The notes below the pieces were generated by a model. That model was not told the DNA's origin, searched no databases, and saw only the letters and a program-made list of their open reading frames with translations. Below are positions 12,485 to 23,995 of a stretch of 64,000 nt of DNA, piece after piece; position 1 is the stretch's first letter, and every line of letters starts with the position of its first letter. This DNA is from Lentinus brumalis (taxonomy: Eukaryota; Basidiomycota; Agaricomycetes; Polyporales; Polyporaceae), in assembly GCA_001792895.1 (NCBI GenBank), contig MARA01000008.1:1450008-1514007 (forward strand). The letters are read 5' to 3'. The translations under genes were made by a program, and so were the position numbers.

Positions 12485-12558
12485 AACAATAGCGTCAGAA
12501 GACAATAGCGTGAGAGACATCATGGATGGAGACAATAGCGTGAGAGGGACCATGGGAA
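12485..12558. repeat. Short tandem repeat, ACAATAGCGTGAGAG
   Basis: Three imperfect copies of a 15-16 bp word (AACAATAGCGTCAGA, GACAATAGCGTGAGAG twice) with unequal spacing, at the 3' side of the reverse-transcriptase remnant. Confidence 0.6.
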
Positions 12559-13332
12559 TCATGGTGATCGAACAACAGGATGACTGGGAAAGGAAATGAA
12601 TAGTACCGGGGAGGCTGTTCGTAACAATGGCGATGAAGCTCTCCACGACGATGTCGGTGGCGTTGGGAAGGGAGCGGACAGTTGTTGCACTCGGGAGGGT
12701 ATTCGCCTTCGTCTGCATGCCGACGGGCCACTCGGTTGTGTCAATGTTGGTGAAGTGCTCGCGTCTGCCATCTGGAAGTAGATCCCCACCAAACCAAATT
12801 TGGCCGCCATCATGATGAGCCCCGCCGTGCCGCACCACCTGGGCCCTCCACTCCTGCCTTCGAAGGTTGTAGTCTGCCCGGTGAACCTTGAGGATTTGCA
12901 GGAAGACATTGTCATCGACCCATTTGGTGACCAGGCCCATCCTGCAAAACCATACAATGTCTGTGAATGCATCGCCAATCAGCCCATACATGCCTGCGTG
13001 AGAGCTGACCCTGAAAGTGGTGTTTGTGTCCACTGCAAACTCATCAGTGTTAGACAAGCGCATGACTGCGCCGGGCCATTGCGACGTGGCCAGAGGAATC
13101 GTGTGATACGCTTCGGAGACATTGCAGACAGCGCCCTGAGATCCCGGCGGTAACTTCCAGCACATGAGTGAGAACACGTCAAAAGTGCCCCAAGTACACG
13201 GATAATTGCTGGAGTCAATGTGATAGTTAATCGAGGACATAAGGTCCGAGGGAGTATGAGGGAAGGAGAAGTTTTGCACAAGCCAATAAACGTTCAGCTT
13301 GTGTGGTTTTGGAACAAGCGAAAGGGGAGAAG

Positions 13333-14077
13333 TGTTAAGACCGTGCACGCCGGGACGAAGTCCGGTGGAAGTCTGGACGGAGTTAGGGAGTTACGAAGTC
13401 CGGAACGAGACGTGCTGAGGGTGAAGACTTCGGCGAAGCTATTGATCAATGCCTTGAGGATCCACGAAGGTCTTCAATTTGGGACAGACGAGAGAACCGG
13501 GGTGTATACCGGAGCAAGCAATGAGTAAGAAGATAAGCAAGAGATAATACCAAGCAAGGGAGAAGTCAAGCCAGAGATAAAAAGTCAAGCACAGAGTCGG
13601 AGGTTGGAGGTCGGAGGTCAGAAGTCCGGTCAGAAGGATCGGACGTTGAGAGAGAGCGAACAGAATAGATTGAGCTCAGAGTCGTAATGGGGAGTGTAAC
13701 GAGATATCAGAACTTAAGTCTAAGCGTGGCTACCAGGAGGCTTATATAGTAAAGTCTGAAAGTCCGGAGAGGAGTAGCCAAGACATAAGTAAAGGAGGTA
13801 CAGAACCGGGGTCAGGCGGAAGCAGATGATCAGCCAGTACAATGCATAGTAAGATCCAATGAAGGGCGGATACAATCGATCAAATAACAGAGGCAGACAG
13901 AGTCTGATCATGGAGGCGGATGCAAGCGGAATCAGATGGTCTGGAGTCCGGGTCAAGTAAGAAGACGATAAGGGTGAAGTGATCGAGGATAGTAACACAT
14001 GTAAGAACAAACCCGAGTTGCGGAGTCCGAAGTGGGTCCGGACCGGAGTTGGTGACTTGTGGGCATGGAATGTAACA
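13333..14077. mobile_element. Solo LTR (copy 1), 745 bp, with AGAAG target duplication
   Basis: Begins TGTTAAGACC and ends ATGTAACA, so its termini are TGTTA...TAACA. It is flanked on both sides by the same five bases, AGAAG (13328-13332 and 14078-14082). The sequence it interrupts reads as one reverse-transcriptase frame when the LTR and one duplicate are skipped. Two relatives occur at 20437 and 23378. It has no coding capacity. Confidence 0.9.
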
Positions 14078-14354
14078 AGAAGTCTGGAAAGGGCCGATAA
14101 GAGATTCGAGTTCAAGATAAGTAAAAGGACCAATGTAACGCTGCAAAGAAAATTTGTGCCTGACGATGCACTCAAATTCGTCGCAATACTCGAGGAGGGA
14201 GGGGCTATTGAAGGGGATGTAGGTAGAATGAATGGAGGGGATGCCAGTGTTGAAACCGTTTCAAATAGATGACACTAACATAGGATAACACACCGAGAGG
14301 CCTGCGTGGGACAACCAATGCTCCCAAGTGTCTGCATCCAACGGAGTCAGAGGC

Positions 14355-16067
14355 TTAAGCCTTCTGAGCTCGAGGGCATGCGTGAGCGCTGTGATCCTTG
14401 TGACCGCAGCCGGAGCACTCGTGTCGCTCCCCGTGGCGCGACGAGGAGCAGCCCCTGTCGCGCTGCCAGTCTGTGCACAAGACGCGGCCATCCTCGGTCT
14501 GAATGTGACCGCTGACGCGGTGGCACCTTGTAGACTGCCCGTCCCAGGTGTGGTGCGCGTTGCAGCGTGCAACTTTGCTTGGTGAATGGCATCCGAGGCA
14601 GATCATGCAGACCGGGAGCTGCTGATGTTGAAAGCCATACGGTCCTTGAAAGGGCTGGTGCTGGCGGGTGTCCCGAGTCTGCTGTCTGACATAACGGGGC
14701 ATGTATGAGGAAGAAGGGCTGGATGCGGGGCACATGCGCTTGAATGGAGAGCTTGGAGAAGGGCTCCGAACCTGCTTCCGGAGCTTCAGGAGCGCAGGAA
14801 CCGACGCAGACATGAAATGTGCATGGGACACAGCCGCAGAAAGGTGCAAAAACACGAAAAATGCGACACAAAAAACACAACAACGCAAAATGCGGGATGC
14901 AGAACGCAGGACACAGAAACGCAGGACACAGAAACGCAGGACACAGAAACGCAGGACACAGAAACGCAGGACACAGAAACACAGGACACAGAGTGCAGAA
15001 CACAGAACACAAGGTGCAAAATGACATAAAAACAGGATGTAGATGGTGGTGTGACAAGGAAAAGCAGAGTGAAAAGGCAACGTCAGCAAAGGGATAAACA
15101 CCCGCGTGCACAGGGGAACATGTACCTGTCCCAAGCACTCATTGAACTCCGCTTTCATCAAGTCCTGCACAATGTGCTCGAGGATCCTGTCATTGATGAT
15201 GGAAAGATCGAAAGGAGAGGGGCCGTCGAGAGACTGATGCCAGAGCCGGTGCATGCGGGCTTGGTACACCACACAAGCACGGTCGCTGCCCTCCTTTGCA
15301 TGCAGAGGGTGGATGTTGAGGTTGAACCAGAACCTTGCCAGCATGTTGGTGTGGTCCTCCGGCCAGCAGTACGTGTTGGCCCAGGTGAGGAAGGTGGAGC
15401 AGACGAGCGACACTTGATTCCAGGTGAGGTATTCATCGTCGACGGCCTTCTTCGAGCTTGAATTTGTCGACAACACTAGGGCAGAATCCTCGCGCTCGAG
15501 AGTGACCGCTTCCTCACGACCGGAGCAGAGCGTCAACATTGCTTCTTGAATGCCTTCGGGCATGAAGTACCACAGTTGCACATACTGACCAGCCTTCAGT
15601 GTGTTCTGGGCATGCTGGGAAGGCAAAGCGTCAAGCAACTTGTAAGGTGGAACCCCTACGGCGGCCGGGGCAAAAACAGGGCCCTTGGGGACTGCGGCGC
15701 ATGGCACAGGCTGAACGCGCCCATCTCCAGGCTCGACAACTGCAGGGGATGGGGCACGAGGCTGAGGGTGTGGCTCCTCGTTCTGGGGATGGTCTCTGTC
15801 CCACGCTTCCTTCTCCTGCGCATTCCGTTCCTTTTAGCATGCAACCAAATGCTTTACCGTGGCCTTCTCGCTGGCCACCGTGCCGTCGTTGACGAGAGCC
15901 CGCCAATGTTCGTCGAAAATGGCGTCCCAGAAGTCGGGACAGACCACATTGTGTGGGTCTCGAAGAGGGTGCGCAGGAGGTTGAGGCTTGGGGGCTTGCT
16001 GAGGATGCCCCCCTCCTCCAGGTGGGGCCGACTTCTGATGCAGCAGAGGTTCGCCTTGACCAGACAT
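14355..16067 (-). pseudogene. DIRS-like element ORF1 (gag-like, zinc-binding C-terminus)
   Basis: Starts MSGQGEPLLHQKSAPPGGGG at 16067. An in-frame TAA occurs around 15836 (after VKHLVAC). The frame then continues with PSQHAQNTLKAGQYVQLWYF, LTWNQVSLVCSTFLTWANTY and MLARFWFNLNIHPLH, typical of the nucleocapsid-like ORF1 next to this RT in basidiomycetes. An intron or degraded stretch (about 14800-15125) containing a 15-bp tandem repeat separates this from the C-terminal part, which is rich in Cys/His: CMICLGCHSP, CTDWQRDRGC and CSGCGHKDHSAHACP. The stop codon makes it a pseudogene unless the base is an error. Confidence 0.7.
14901..15011. repeat. 15-bp tandem repeat (AACGCAGGACACAGA)
   Basis: Six to seven near-identical 15-bp units, last ones degenerate. 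Because 15 is a multiple of three, all frames stay open and give false Cys-Val-Leu repeat proteins. It lies in the interruption within ORF1 of the DIRS-like element. Confidence 0.85.
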
Positions 16068-18037
16068 TTTGAGACTTGAGAGATTGAAGAAAAGTTGATA
16101 TAAGAGAGAATATAGAGTGAATAAGCTAGTTTTAAGCTGAGTACGGCAGAGTAAAGTAGGAAGTGCAGAGCCCGAGCCAGCAGAGGGCGACGGTGCAAGA
16201 CAAAATGTCAAGGCACCCATTGTCCCTTGCAAGTAGATTTACCACTCAGAGGTGCTTGTACCTCGCACCGTCTGAGCGTATGGAGTAATGCCAGTCAAGT
16301 CCACTGCACACATCACTCACCTTCGTGAATACCTGTCTCTCCAATGTCAAGCTGTCCCCAGCATACTCCCATTCCTCGGTTGCAGCACCAGCCTTCATAC
16401 AGATGTACTGCTGAATGTCATTGAGGGCACATAGCTGACCAGCAAATACATCACTGCACCACCGGACTGCAACTCAATGAACTGGACCATTGTGACTGCA
16501 TTCTCCCTTCTGTCAACCATGCAGTGAGTAACAGATGGAATGCAGGATACGATATGCCCTCACCCATTCCAGTTTCCCAGCAGCCCAAGAGGATGCTTCC
16601 CCAAAAACCCTTGAACAACTAGCGTTACCACACAACACTCTTCTGCATTGGACCCATCGATGATCGAGCATCCCAAGACTATACACCAAGAATCTGCGGT
16701 CATGCCTCCCACCCCTCAATTCATCGTTGTCATTCTTGACCATAGCCCAATTGCACATTTTGTTGAACATCTTGGAAACATAGCCCCAGTGAGCTTTCAC
16801 TTGCAAATCAAAGCCACTTGTCTCTGGACACCCCAGACCTTCAGGCCACAGGGCAGGCACTATAGCATAGTTCACTGCATATATGCTGTCAGTGTTCTGG
16901 ACATCTGTATGTCCCTCCGGCTGCTGCACACCAGTGATGATGGACATGGCAAAGTGATTGACAGAGCATGCTCAGAATTACAATGCTGCTACGCCCTGCA
17001 GTGTATGGATAGACATTACCCTGCTTTTGCACCCCAACTCATGGACATTCCAACATCATAGCTCATCACAATTGCACACACCTTGCATAATGATCCGATC
17101 ATAGGTCTGTCATCTGCTGATCTGACAAAGACACTTGGCTACCATCGTGGATAAACTCCAGCACCCCCGACGTATGTTATGACCTGTGTCTCACAGGCTC
17201 TCAGCCTGAATGTGCTTCACCACTCCAGAGGTAAGTACTACATTGAGGATCAACTCTTTCTGCACAGTCATCACCAATTTACCACACCAAGCTAACCCTT
17301 TTTGTGATATGTCTACATTTTGCAATACCACCCATGCTACCAGCCACTCAGACTCACTTCATCTGATGTCCAACAGCATTGCCATGTTGTCCTCTGCCTC
17401 AGTGCTGGTCCACCTGCCAATCTCTACCTCCAATTGCCTGCCTTGAGCAACTTGGTTCATAAAGTATGTCTGCGTTGCCCTGCTCACTGCTCAGGGCACA
17501 TGTCTAAACCCTCACCTACAGCAACACATGTTGTTCACCATGTGGTTCATGGCCGATGATCCCACACATGTCTCCATCCAGACCAATTGGCTGATGGCCC
17601 ACCCACATGCCCATGAGGACACCAAACCAGATACCTCCACCGCTTTCTCCCACTGCCAAGGCATGAAGGGTATCCCCAGCAGGTTGTGTAGGAGGAATAC
17701 CATCTTCATTGTCATAGAACACAAAGACGAGCACACACACAGTATGTGTGTGTACTGTGCTTTTCAAGTAGTCTGTTTTGAATGTACATGACTTTGCAGT
17801 TCCGTGTGGTCGTCACCATCTCCATTACAGAGTGGTGTCCTGGCTTTCTGGAGATGGACACTGTGGTACGACTCATTTCCCACCGTAACTATGTTTCACC
17901 TGTTCGACTTCCGTCACCTCCCTCTCCTCCAACCAAACAAAGCACACCAGAGAGGGTTCCCAGCAGTGCTCAGGGTACCATAGCAGACAGCATTTTCATA
18001 GCTTATTAGTCAAATGACTGTCATGCAATTGCACATA
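16068..18037. other. CpG-depleted, unrecognised old sequence
   Basis: About 2 kb with almost no CpG from 16300 on. One minus-strand frame at 16513-16947 (containing LWPEGLGCPETSGFDLQVKA) has protein-like composition but no family I know; it may be a transposase fragment. No repeat termini found. Confidence 0.35.
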
Positions 18038-18667
18038 GTGTTGCAGGGTCCGGTCCCAGGACCGGTCCAGGACTGCACCAGGACCAGGACCGGACTGATT
18101 TAGGACTGATATTGGTCCGGTCCTGGCTACCTCGGGCAATGTTCAGGACCACCCTGGACCGGTCCTGGACCGCCATTATATCAGGTATTTCCCCCCTTAT
18201 TTTTCGCTATTTTTCACAATTTATTTGAAGGTGTTGTGAATTGTTTGACCATTTCATGAGCTTATCATGACTTATGTTGACCCAGATTACACATGTTTGA
18301 TTGCACTTATCTCATCTTATCTTATCTCAGTCAGAAGCCAATACATTCTGCTTGTATTCAGTGCATGTAAAGGCATTATGGCCCAGTTGGTAGAGTGCTT
18401 GTGTATTTCCAGCCATTTTGGTGAATGCCCGAGTTCAATACTGGTTGGTGCTGTAAAATTCTGGTACTGAGACCGGTCTGGACTAGTCCAAGACCGGTTT
18501 GGACTGCACACTGGTCCTGGACCAGTCTGGACCGGGACTGGACTGCAGTCTTAGTCTGGTCCTAGTAGGTGCTTGGTCCGGTCCTGGTCCTGAAAAATTG
18601 GATTGGTCTGGTTCCGATCCTGACCACAAAGGGTCAAAACACTGGACTGGACCAGACCCTGCATCAC
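18038..18667. mobile_element. GGTCC-rich non-autonomous DNA element flanked by TA
   Basis: The left end GTGTTGCAGGGTCCGGTCC and the reverse complement of the right end, GTGATGCAGGGTCTGGTCC, match at 17 of 19 positions and are each flanked by TA (18036-18037, 18668-18669), as for Tc1/mariner-like insertion. Both ends (about 18045-18175 and 18470-18665) are filled with GGTCC/GGACC words in both orientations. The middle is AT-rich and includes a tRNA-like stretch. No coding capacity. Confidence 0.65.
18377..18460 (+). other. tRNA-derived (SINE-like) remnant
   Basis: TGGCCCAGTTGGTAGAG is a good A-box and D-arm, and GAGTTCAATACTGG, about 50 bp further on, is a degraded B-box and T-arm. The anticodon and acceptor stems do not pair convincingly, so it is not called as a tRNA gene. 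It sits inside the GGTCC-rich element. Confidence 0.35.
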
Positions 18668-18669
18668 TA

Positions 18670-20160
18670 GGACTCAATGATCCCCCTCCCAGCCAGCACG
18701 AAGCCAGCCCGCTACTTTGGTGATAAATTTTGCCTTGCCAGAACTTTCAAGTATCTTTTCAGTGCTGCTTCAACCACAGCCGCTGCTGCTTTGCCTGACC
18801 TGATGGGCACCATATGCTGGTTGTGGAGGAGCCGCCACTGCTCCCCTCACACCATCCGGGTCCCTAGCATTCAAAAGTGAGTGCATTACATTTTGTCTGC
18901 ATTTCAGGTGATGACACACTCCATAATCAGGAACTGACGTCGTTTGGGGCTCTCAGTGGAATGTGATTGCGATCAAATGATCAAGCCCCGCAATATTGTA
19001 CTTGTATTGAATATGTGCTTGCAGTACATATGACATCCCCATCTTCCTGCTCAAGTTCATCATGCCCCGTGTCCAGCTGCATAAAGATACCATTGTCAAT
19101 GTGCAGATCATCAGAGTCAGTGTGCACTATCCTGCCTATAAGATTCAGTTCATCCCCAGCTTTCTCCCACTTTCTCATTGATCCATCCTTAACCACTGCA
19201 CTTGTTGCTTTTCTGCAGGCACATGCATGGCACACAGTGCAGGCTCAGGCGCAATGCCAGTGCCCATCCTGCAGACTCTGATGTGGAACACCGGTGATTG
19301 CTTGGTGCGTCAACTGACCACAGCATTGAAAGCCTTGCCAGACACGTGTGGCAAGTCTGTCTTGTGTCTGTACTGAATATTGGAGCCATTACACACCTCC
19401 ATTGCCTTTGAGGGTAAGTTCTCTGACCTCAAGGAGCACAGCTTATATAAGAAACATTACCATATGCAGAATTTAGCTACCCATGTCACGTGCTGCAGCG
19501 GGCGCCAAACCTTGAACTTTGCCAGTTTGTAACCAATCAAGAGTTTCTTTACAGGAATTTTTCCTACACTCATTCTTAAGATATCTGACAAAATCTGAGG
19601 TGCCTGTATATGCTTGGAAAAATGGTGGCCTTTAGTTGAACTGCACCATACATGGATGGTAAATATTACCCTGAGGAAGCCTTAGAGCCAGATGCAGTAC
19701 CTGCAGTCACCAGAAGCATTTTATGGGGTACTTCTTCTGAGTCACTCCTTCTGGTGTTCTCCACACCTTGACTTGACCTCAAAGAGGGAGTTTCTGGCAC
19801 AAGCACAACTGGACAACAGGGCAGCAATAAATCTCAGACTCTTACTGAGTACCAAAAATTCTCAGCTGTGTACAAAAGCTTGGACTTTCTACCCCTGCTT
19901 GCCAGAATGAGCTGTTTTTGACATAGTAAAGATACCTACTGATCCTGTAATCTGTTGTCAAACACATTTCCCAGGCTGTAGGTGCTCAAGGTGACACCTG
20001 TCAACCTTTGAAGCCCTAACCTTACAGATACTTTCACAGGCAGATTTGTTCCCCAAAATTGTGGAGGTTGATCCCCAACAAACCCTCAGGCAATTATATC
20101 TGTTTATGGTTGTGCAGAACTAGGGGAATCTGGGAGTTGGACGTGGATAGTGGTTGAAGT
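18670..20160. other. CpG-depleted, no recognisable gene
   Basis: No family match, no inverted ends. Short frames only. Sequence texture (few CpG, many TG/CA) is like the flanking relics. Confidence 0.4.
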
Positions 20161-20164
20161 CGTA

Positions 20165-20436
20165 TCTAGATTTGCAATGACCTGGACCTGTTGACCTGTG
20201 ACCTACAGGTCAGGTACCTGTATGACCTGCACATAAGAGAATTTTTGATGGTGCAAACAGCAAGAATCATCACTTGGAAGTAAAATATTTTTGGCACAGG
20301 TCATCTCTGACCTGAAATTTTGTCTCAAGACCCTGACCTAGAGCTGTACAGGTCATGACCTGTATGATTTGTGACCTGTTTGACCTGGATTTGTAGGTCA
20401 CAGATCTAGGTAGTTTCAGGTTGACCTATGGCTGGC
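20165..20436. repeat. Cluster of GACCTG/CAGGTC words
   Basis: Roughly twenty GACCTG or CAGGTC words in about 270 bp, in both orientations, some forming short palindromes (CCTGTGACCTACAGGTCAGG). The texture matches the GGTCC-rich element at 18 kb and is probably another degraded non-autonomous element. It ends exactly where solo LTR copy 2 starts. Confidence 0.5.
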
Positions 20437-21477
20437 TGTTAAAATTGTGCGTGCTGGGACAAAGTCCAGGTGAAGTCCAGAGTTACGGAGTTCCAGAGTT
20501 ACAGAGTTCAGAAGGATGTGCATGGAGGAAGAAGACTTTGCCAAAGCTATGAGTCAATGCCTTGGAGAAACACAAGGGTCTTCAATTGAGGACAGACAAG
20601 AGATCCAGAGTATATACCGGAGCAAGTAATGAGTAAGAAGATAAGCAAGAGATCATACCAAGCAGAAGGGAAGTCAAGCCAGAGGAGAGGAGTCAAGCAG
20701 AAGTCAGAGTTGGAGGTCAGAGGTTAGAGGTCAGAGGTCCGATTGGAGGGATTAGACTGTGAGAGAAGAGCAAACTAAATAGATTGAGCTCAGAGTCATA
20801 ACAGGGGGTGTAACAGAACTGAGGTCTAAGTGTGGCTACATGGAGGCTTATATAGTAAAGTCCAAAAGCCTGGAGAGAAGTAGCCAAGACATAAGTAAAG
20901 GAGGTCAGGAACCGCAGTCTGGCAGAAGCTAGTGATCGGCCAATACAAAGTACAGTAACTGCAGACTGGAGGTGGATACAATTGAGTATACTGTAGAGAT
21001 CAGACCGTAGCGGCGGGGGTCCGGGGTGTGACACCCGCCGATAGGGTCTGACATAGCGGCGGTGGGCCCGACGAGGTGTGACATCGCCGCCGTAGGCGGC
21101 GAAAATTACCGCATTTGGGTCTCTAAACGCCCGAAAACGGGCCACTTGAGGCTGTCACACGCGGCGGCGGGCCCGGTGACCTGTGACCGAGGGACAAATA
21201 GCGGCGCGGCGACGGGCCTTGTGACGTGTGACGCGCCGCTACGGTCTGATCTCTACAGTAGAATGGAGATGGATACAAGTGGAGTCAGAGTCAGGCAGAA
21301 ACAGATAGCCGAGGCAGATACAAGTAGAAGCAGATAAAACCGGAGTCCAGGACAAAGTAAGTAAGTAGAATGGAGAAAGGTGATCAGCAATAGGAACACA
21401 TGTAAGATGAACCAGAGTTGCAGAGTTTGGAGCAGGTCCGGAGCGGAGTTGGTGCCTTGTGGGCATGAGATATAACA
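20437..21477. mobile_element. Solo LTR (copy 2) containing a MITE
   Basis: Same family and orientation as copy 1: starts TGTTAAAATTGTGCG, ends GATATAACA, with co-linear landmarks (GAGTAAGAAGATAAGCAAGAG, GGCTTATATAGTAAAGTC, GGAACACATGTAAGA). It carries the 268-bp MITE at 20991-21258. Flanks CTGGC and CAACA do not match, so no target duplication survives. Confidence 0.85.
20991..21258. mobile_element. MITE with perfect 27-bp inverted ends at a TA site
   Basis: 20989-21015 (TACTGTAGAGATCAGACCGT and onward to AGCGGCG) is the exact reverse complement of 21234-21260. Counting the TA as target duplication leaves a 268-bp element. The interior is GC- and CpG-rich (GGCGGCGGGCCCGG, CGCCGCCGTAGGCGGCG) unlike the surrounding LTR. 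The insertion explains the break in alignment with LTR copy 1. Typical of Tc1/mariner-related MITEs. Confidence 0.9.
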
Positions 21478-22109
21478 CAACATAGTTTTCTGCCATTTCT
21501 TGGCATTAGGGTGGTCCGTATTTTGAGCACCTTTGGCTACTTTGGTAAATTTGCTTTGGGTGTTGCATCTATGAACATTGGATAGGTTGATATCTTTTCA
21601 ACTTCTTTGATATCATCCTCTTTCCAAAGATCATAAGCCAGGCATGCATTGCAGCTAGATTGATGTATATGGTCAAATTTGGATGGCTTGGGCAGTCTCC
21701 CTGTAGAAGGTACATATAGAGGATTTAGTTTTCAGTTTGTCTATCTCCGCACCCACAGCCTTCATGGTCCCTGTGCTAAACTCACCTTGATGTATGCTTT
21801 CTAATTCTTGTCGCAAGTTGGACTTTGGATCCATGATACAATCTTGAGAATTTTCCATCCATAAAAGCAGATGTAAATGCAAGGTCAATCTACCTTGTTG
21901 CTCAATTGTACCATAATAGGCCTGAATGGTCCAGCCCTACCCCAGAACCTGGGTTATAATTCGTCAAAATCTGGCACCTGCCACAGGGTTATTGGTAATC
22001 AGTTTGTGTTTATCTTGATCCCTAAACTTGGGTACAAAAGATTGATCAGTATCTGCATAGTACAAAGCCGCTGGGTGCTTGATATTAGCAGGTGCAAATG
22101 TAACAAACC
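21478..22109. other. Unrecognised, between LTR copy 2 and Helitron relic
   Basis: AT-rich, no confident feature. May include more of the Helitron relic. Confidence 0.35.
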
Positions 22110-23358
22110 TTAATGATATGCCACCAATGACCAGCCCTCATTACGCATATATTTCTTGCAAGTAATTGATTCCTGGACCTTGTAAGCCACATGATCAAGG
22201 TCATTGGGCATCTTGAAGTGTGCCTTTTCATCGTCAGTATTTGGTCTGACTGGGCTCGTCTTCAACTTCTGAATAATATCAGTGAGAGTTTCAGCTTTGA
22301 TATTCAGCAACCAGTTGGCTGTGTCTTTGAATTTGCTCTTGTCAGCCAAGATATACCAGCCTGTGGTGAACTTTTTTGATCTGGCCATAGTTCAGTGCTA
22401 ACACTAGAAATAATAGGGTTAGCTGAAAACACTTATCATGGTACCTTCATAGGCGTTGTTTGTATCACCCTTGAGATACTGGTTATAAGCCATGAATGTT
22501 TTTCAACCCTCCTAGTCCATATGGAAACAACCAAGGGAACATTTTGGGATATAGCGAAGGATTGTGGTAGATACTTTTATGTTGCTCTGCCTGCATCGTA
22601 ACTTTCCCACATCAATCCAGATAGATCCAGATGGGTTTTTCATCCGGATGCACTTTCTATCTCGTTACAGAGAGTATTACGACCGTTCTTCATGGCTTAA
22701 TATATTGCTGTAGGACTGCCTGGACCGCTCTGTATCCTTTTCTTGCTGCAACATGGAGTCCCAAGGTCACAAAGGTGGGCACAAGATGGGCGCTTAAGGG
22801 CGCTTCATCCGGATGCACGTGGGAAAGTTGGGACATGCCCAATACCCAGTACCTGACGCCTGCTCTTAAAATATGCCACCACTCTGGCTGTAATCTCATA
22901 ACCTATACCCACAATGCAGTAAGTGCATGAACCACAAACGAACAGCCATTCTCATCATTGACTGTGATAGATCCAAGATTCTTGTTGCTGCCCATGCTTT
23001 GTGAAAATATCCCAACCACAGGAGGCTCATCTGGATATTTACTCAGGTGTTTGTATGAGATCTTCAGGCCTGCATAATACGCATGGTTGAGCTGAAGCCA
23101 CTCCGGGGCCTTGGCTACTTTGTTTCTCTGGACCAGCAAGGGTGTTTGCTGGAATTCTTTTCGGGTTGGTACATTTGGTCTAATATACATGAATGCCAGC
23201 ACTTCATCTAGCTTATCTTTTCTAGCTAAAGGTGAAGCTTGATAGATCTTAGCCATTGGTAGTGAATGGCCGACAACATTAGCTTTCATTTTTTTTGCCA
23301 TACCTGACACATGAACCTTTACAATACAATCGTTGTGCCACACTCTAGATATCAACAT
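22110..23358 (-). pseudogene. Helitron-like protein, N-terminal relic
   Basis: Two separated minus-strand pieces. 22903-23358 reads MAKKMKANVVGHSLPMAKIY, then LLVQRNKVAKAPEWLQLNHA, the block that in fungal Helitron proteins precedes the helitron-like N domain (DUF6570 type), and ends with NDENGCSFVVHALT. 22110-22388 (FKDTANWLLNIKAETLTDII, CKKYMRNEGWSLVAYH) matches the later part of the same region. The segment between is broken; Rep and helicase are absent. Assignment is from memory of the family pattern. Confidence 0.6.
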
Positions 23359-23377
23359 TGTCTCTGTCCAACTTTGG

Positions 23378-23734
23378 TGTTAAGACTGTGCATGAAGGAA
23401 CAAAGTCCGAATGAAGCCCAAGATCTGGAGTTACAGAGTCCGGATAAATGAACATGCAGGAAGAAGACTTTGGCAAAGCTATGGATCAATGCTTTGAGGA
23501 TATATAAGTGTCTTCAATAACAAAGCAAGCAACGAGTAAGAAGATAAGCAAGAGATAATACTTGGAAGAAGAGGAATCAAGCCAGAGAAGAAAAGTCAAG
23601 CAGAAGTCAGAGTCAAAGGTCAGAGGTCAAAGGTTTGGTCAGAAAAATCAGAGTGAGAGGGAAAAGTGAACAGAACAGATTGGGCTCAGAGTTGTAATGG
23701 GGGTGCAACAAGATATCAGAACTGACGTCTAAGC
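23378..23734. mobile_element. Solo LTR (copy 3), truncated
   Basis: Starts TGTTAAGACTGTGCATG and follows copies 1 and 2 through GAGTAAGAAGATAAGCAAGAG and TGGGCTCAGAGTTGTAATGGG up to GACGTCTAAG, where the copia LTR begins. The remaining half is not found in the window. Confidence 0.8.
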
Positions 23735-23988
23735 TGTTGAAGTCAAATGAAGTGGAGAGAGACAAGATGTGAGATGATGATTGCAGGAGCATGGATACAT
23801 ATACTAGTGTGAGAGAAAGCATATCAGTAATAGCAATGGTAGAGTCCGATAGTTACCATTGTAGCTGAGACTGAACTCAGTACTAGCAGTGTAAGTGGAG
23901 AATTAATACAAAAATAACAATCATAAGTGAAAAAATATAGCCAGAGTCTGTTGCTGGGAAATGGTCCTGCCTTAATATATCTCCAACA
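23735..23988 (-). mobile_element. Ty1/copia 3' LTR
   Basis: 254 bp with TGTTG...CAACA termini, immediately beside a purine tract on the minus strand (23989-24003, AGAGTTGAGGGTGAG) and the end of a copia RNase H domain at 23996-24273. The order RNase H, purine tract, LTR on the minus strand identifies it as the 3' LTR. Confidence 0.75.
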
Positions 23989-23995
23989 CTCACCC

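Larger units (their letters stand above)
12470..14148 (-). pseudogene. DIRS-like reverse transcriptase, split by a solo LTR
   Basis: Reverse transcriptase of a fungal retroelement of the DIRS-like (tyrosine-recombinase) type; the family call rests on this RT and the associated zinc-knuckle ORF. The minus-strand reading has the tract LELESLIGPFQTS, then, after skipping the LTR at 13333-14077, PLSLVPKPHK, LVQNFSFP, SNYPCTWGTFDVF, PPGSQGAVCNVSEAYHTIPL (palm motif A region), SQWPGAVMRL and WVDDNVF, the polymerase DD box. Downstream of about 12780 the frame degenerates into hydrophobic noise. RNase H and recombinase are not visible. The insertion and decay make it non-functional. Confidence 0.75.

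Noticed and set aside
14347..15138. Cys-Val-Leu-Phe repeat protein on the minus strand (and RRTQKRRTQK on plus)
   Set aside because: Produced by the 15-bp tandem repeat in the interruption of the DIRS-like ORF1.
18377..18460. Functional tRNA gene
   Set aside because: Only the D-arm is convincing; acceptor and anticodon stems do not pair and the T-arm is degraded.
20437..21477. Target duplication for solo LTR copy 2
   Set aside because: Flanking pentamers CTGGC and CAACA do not match.
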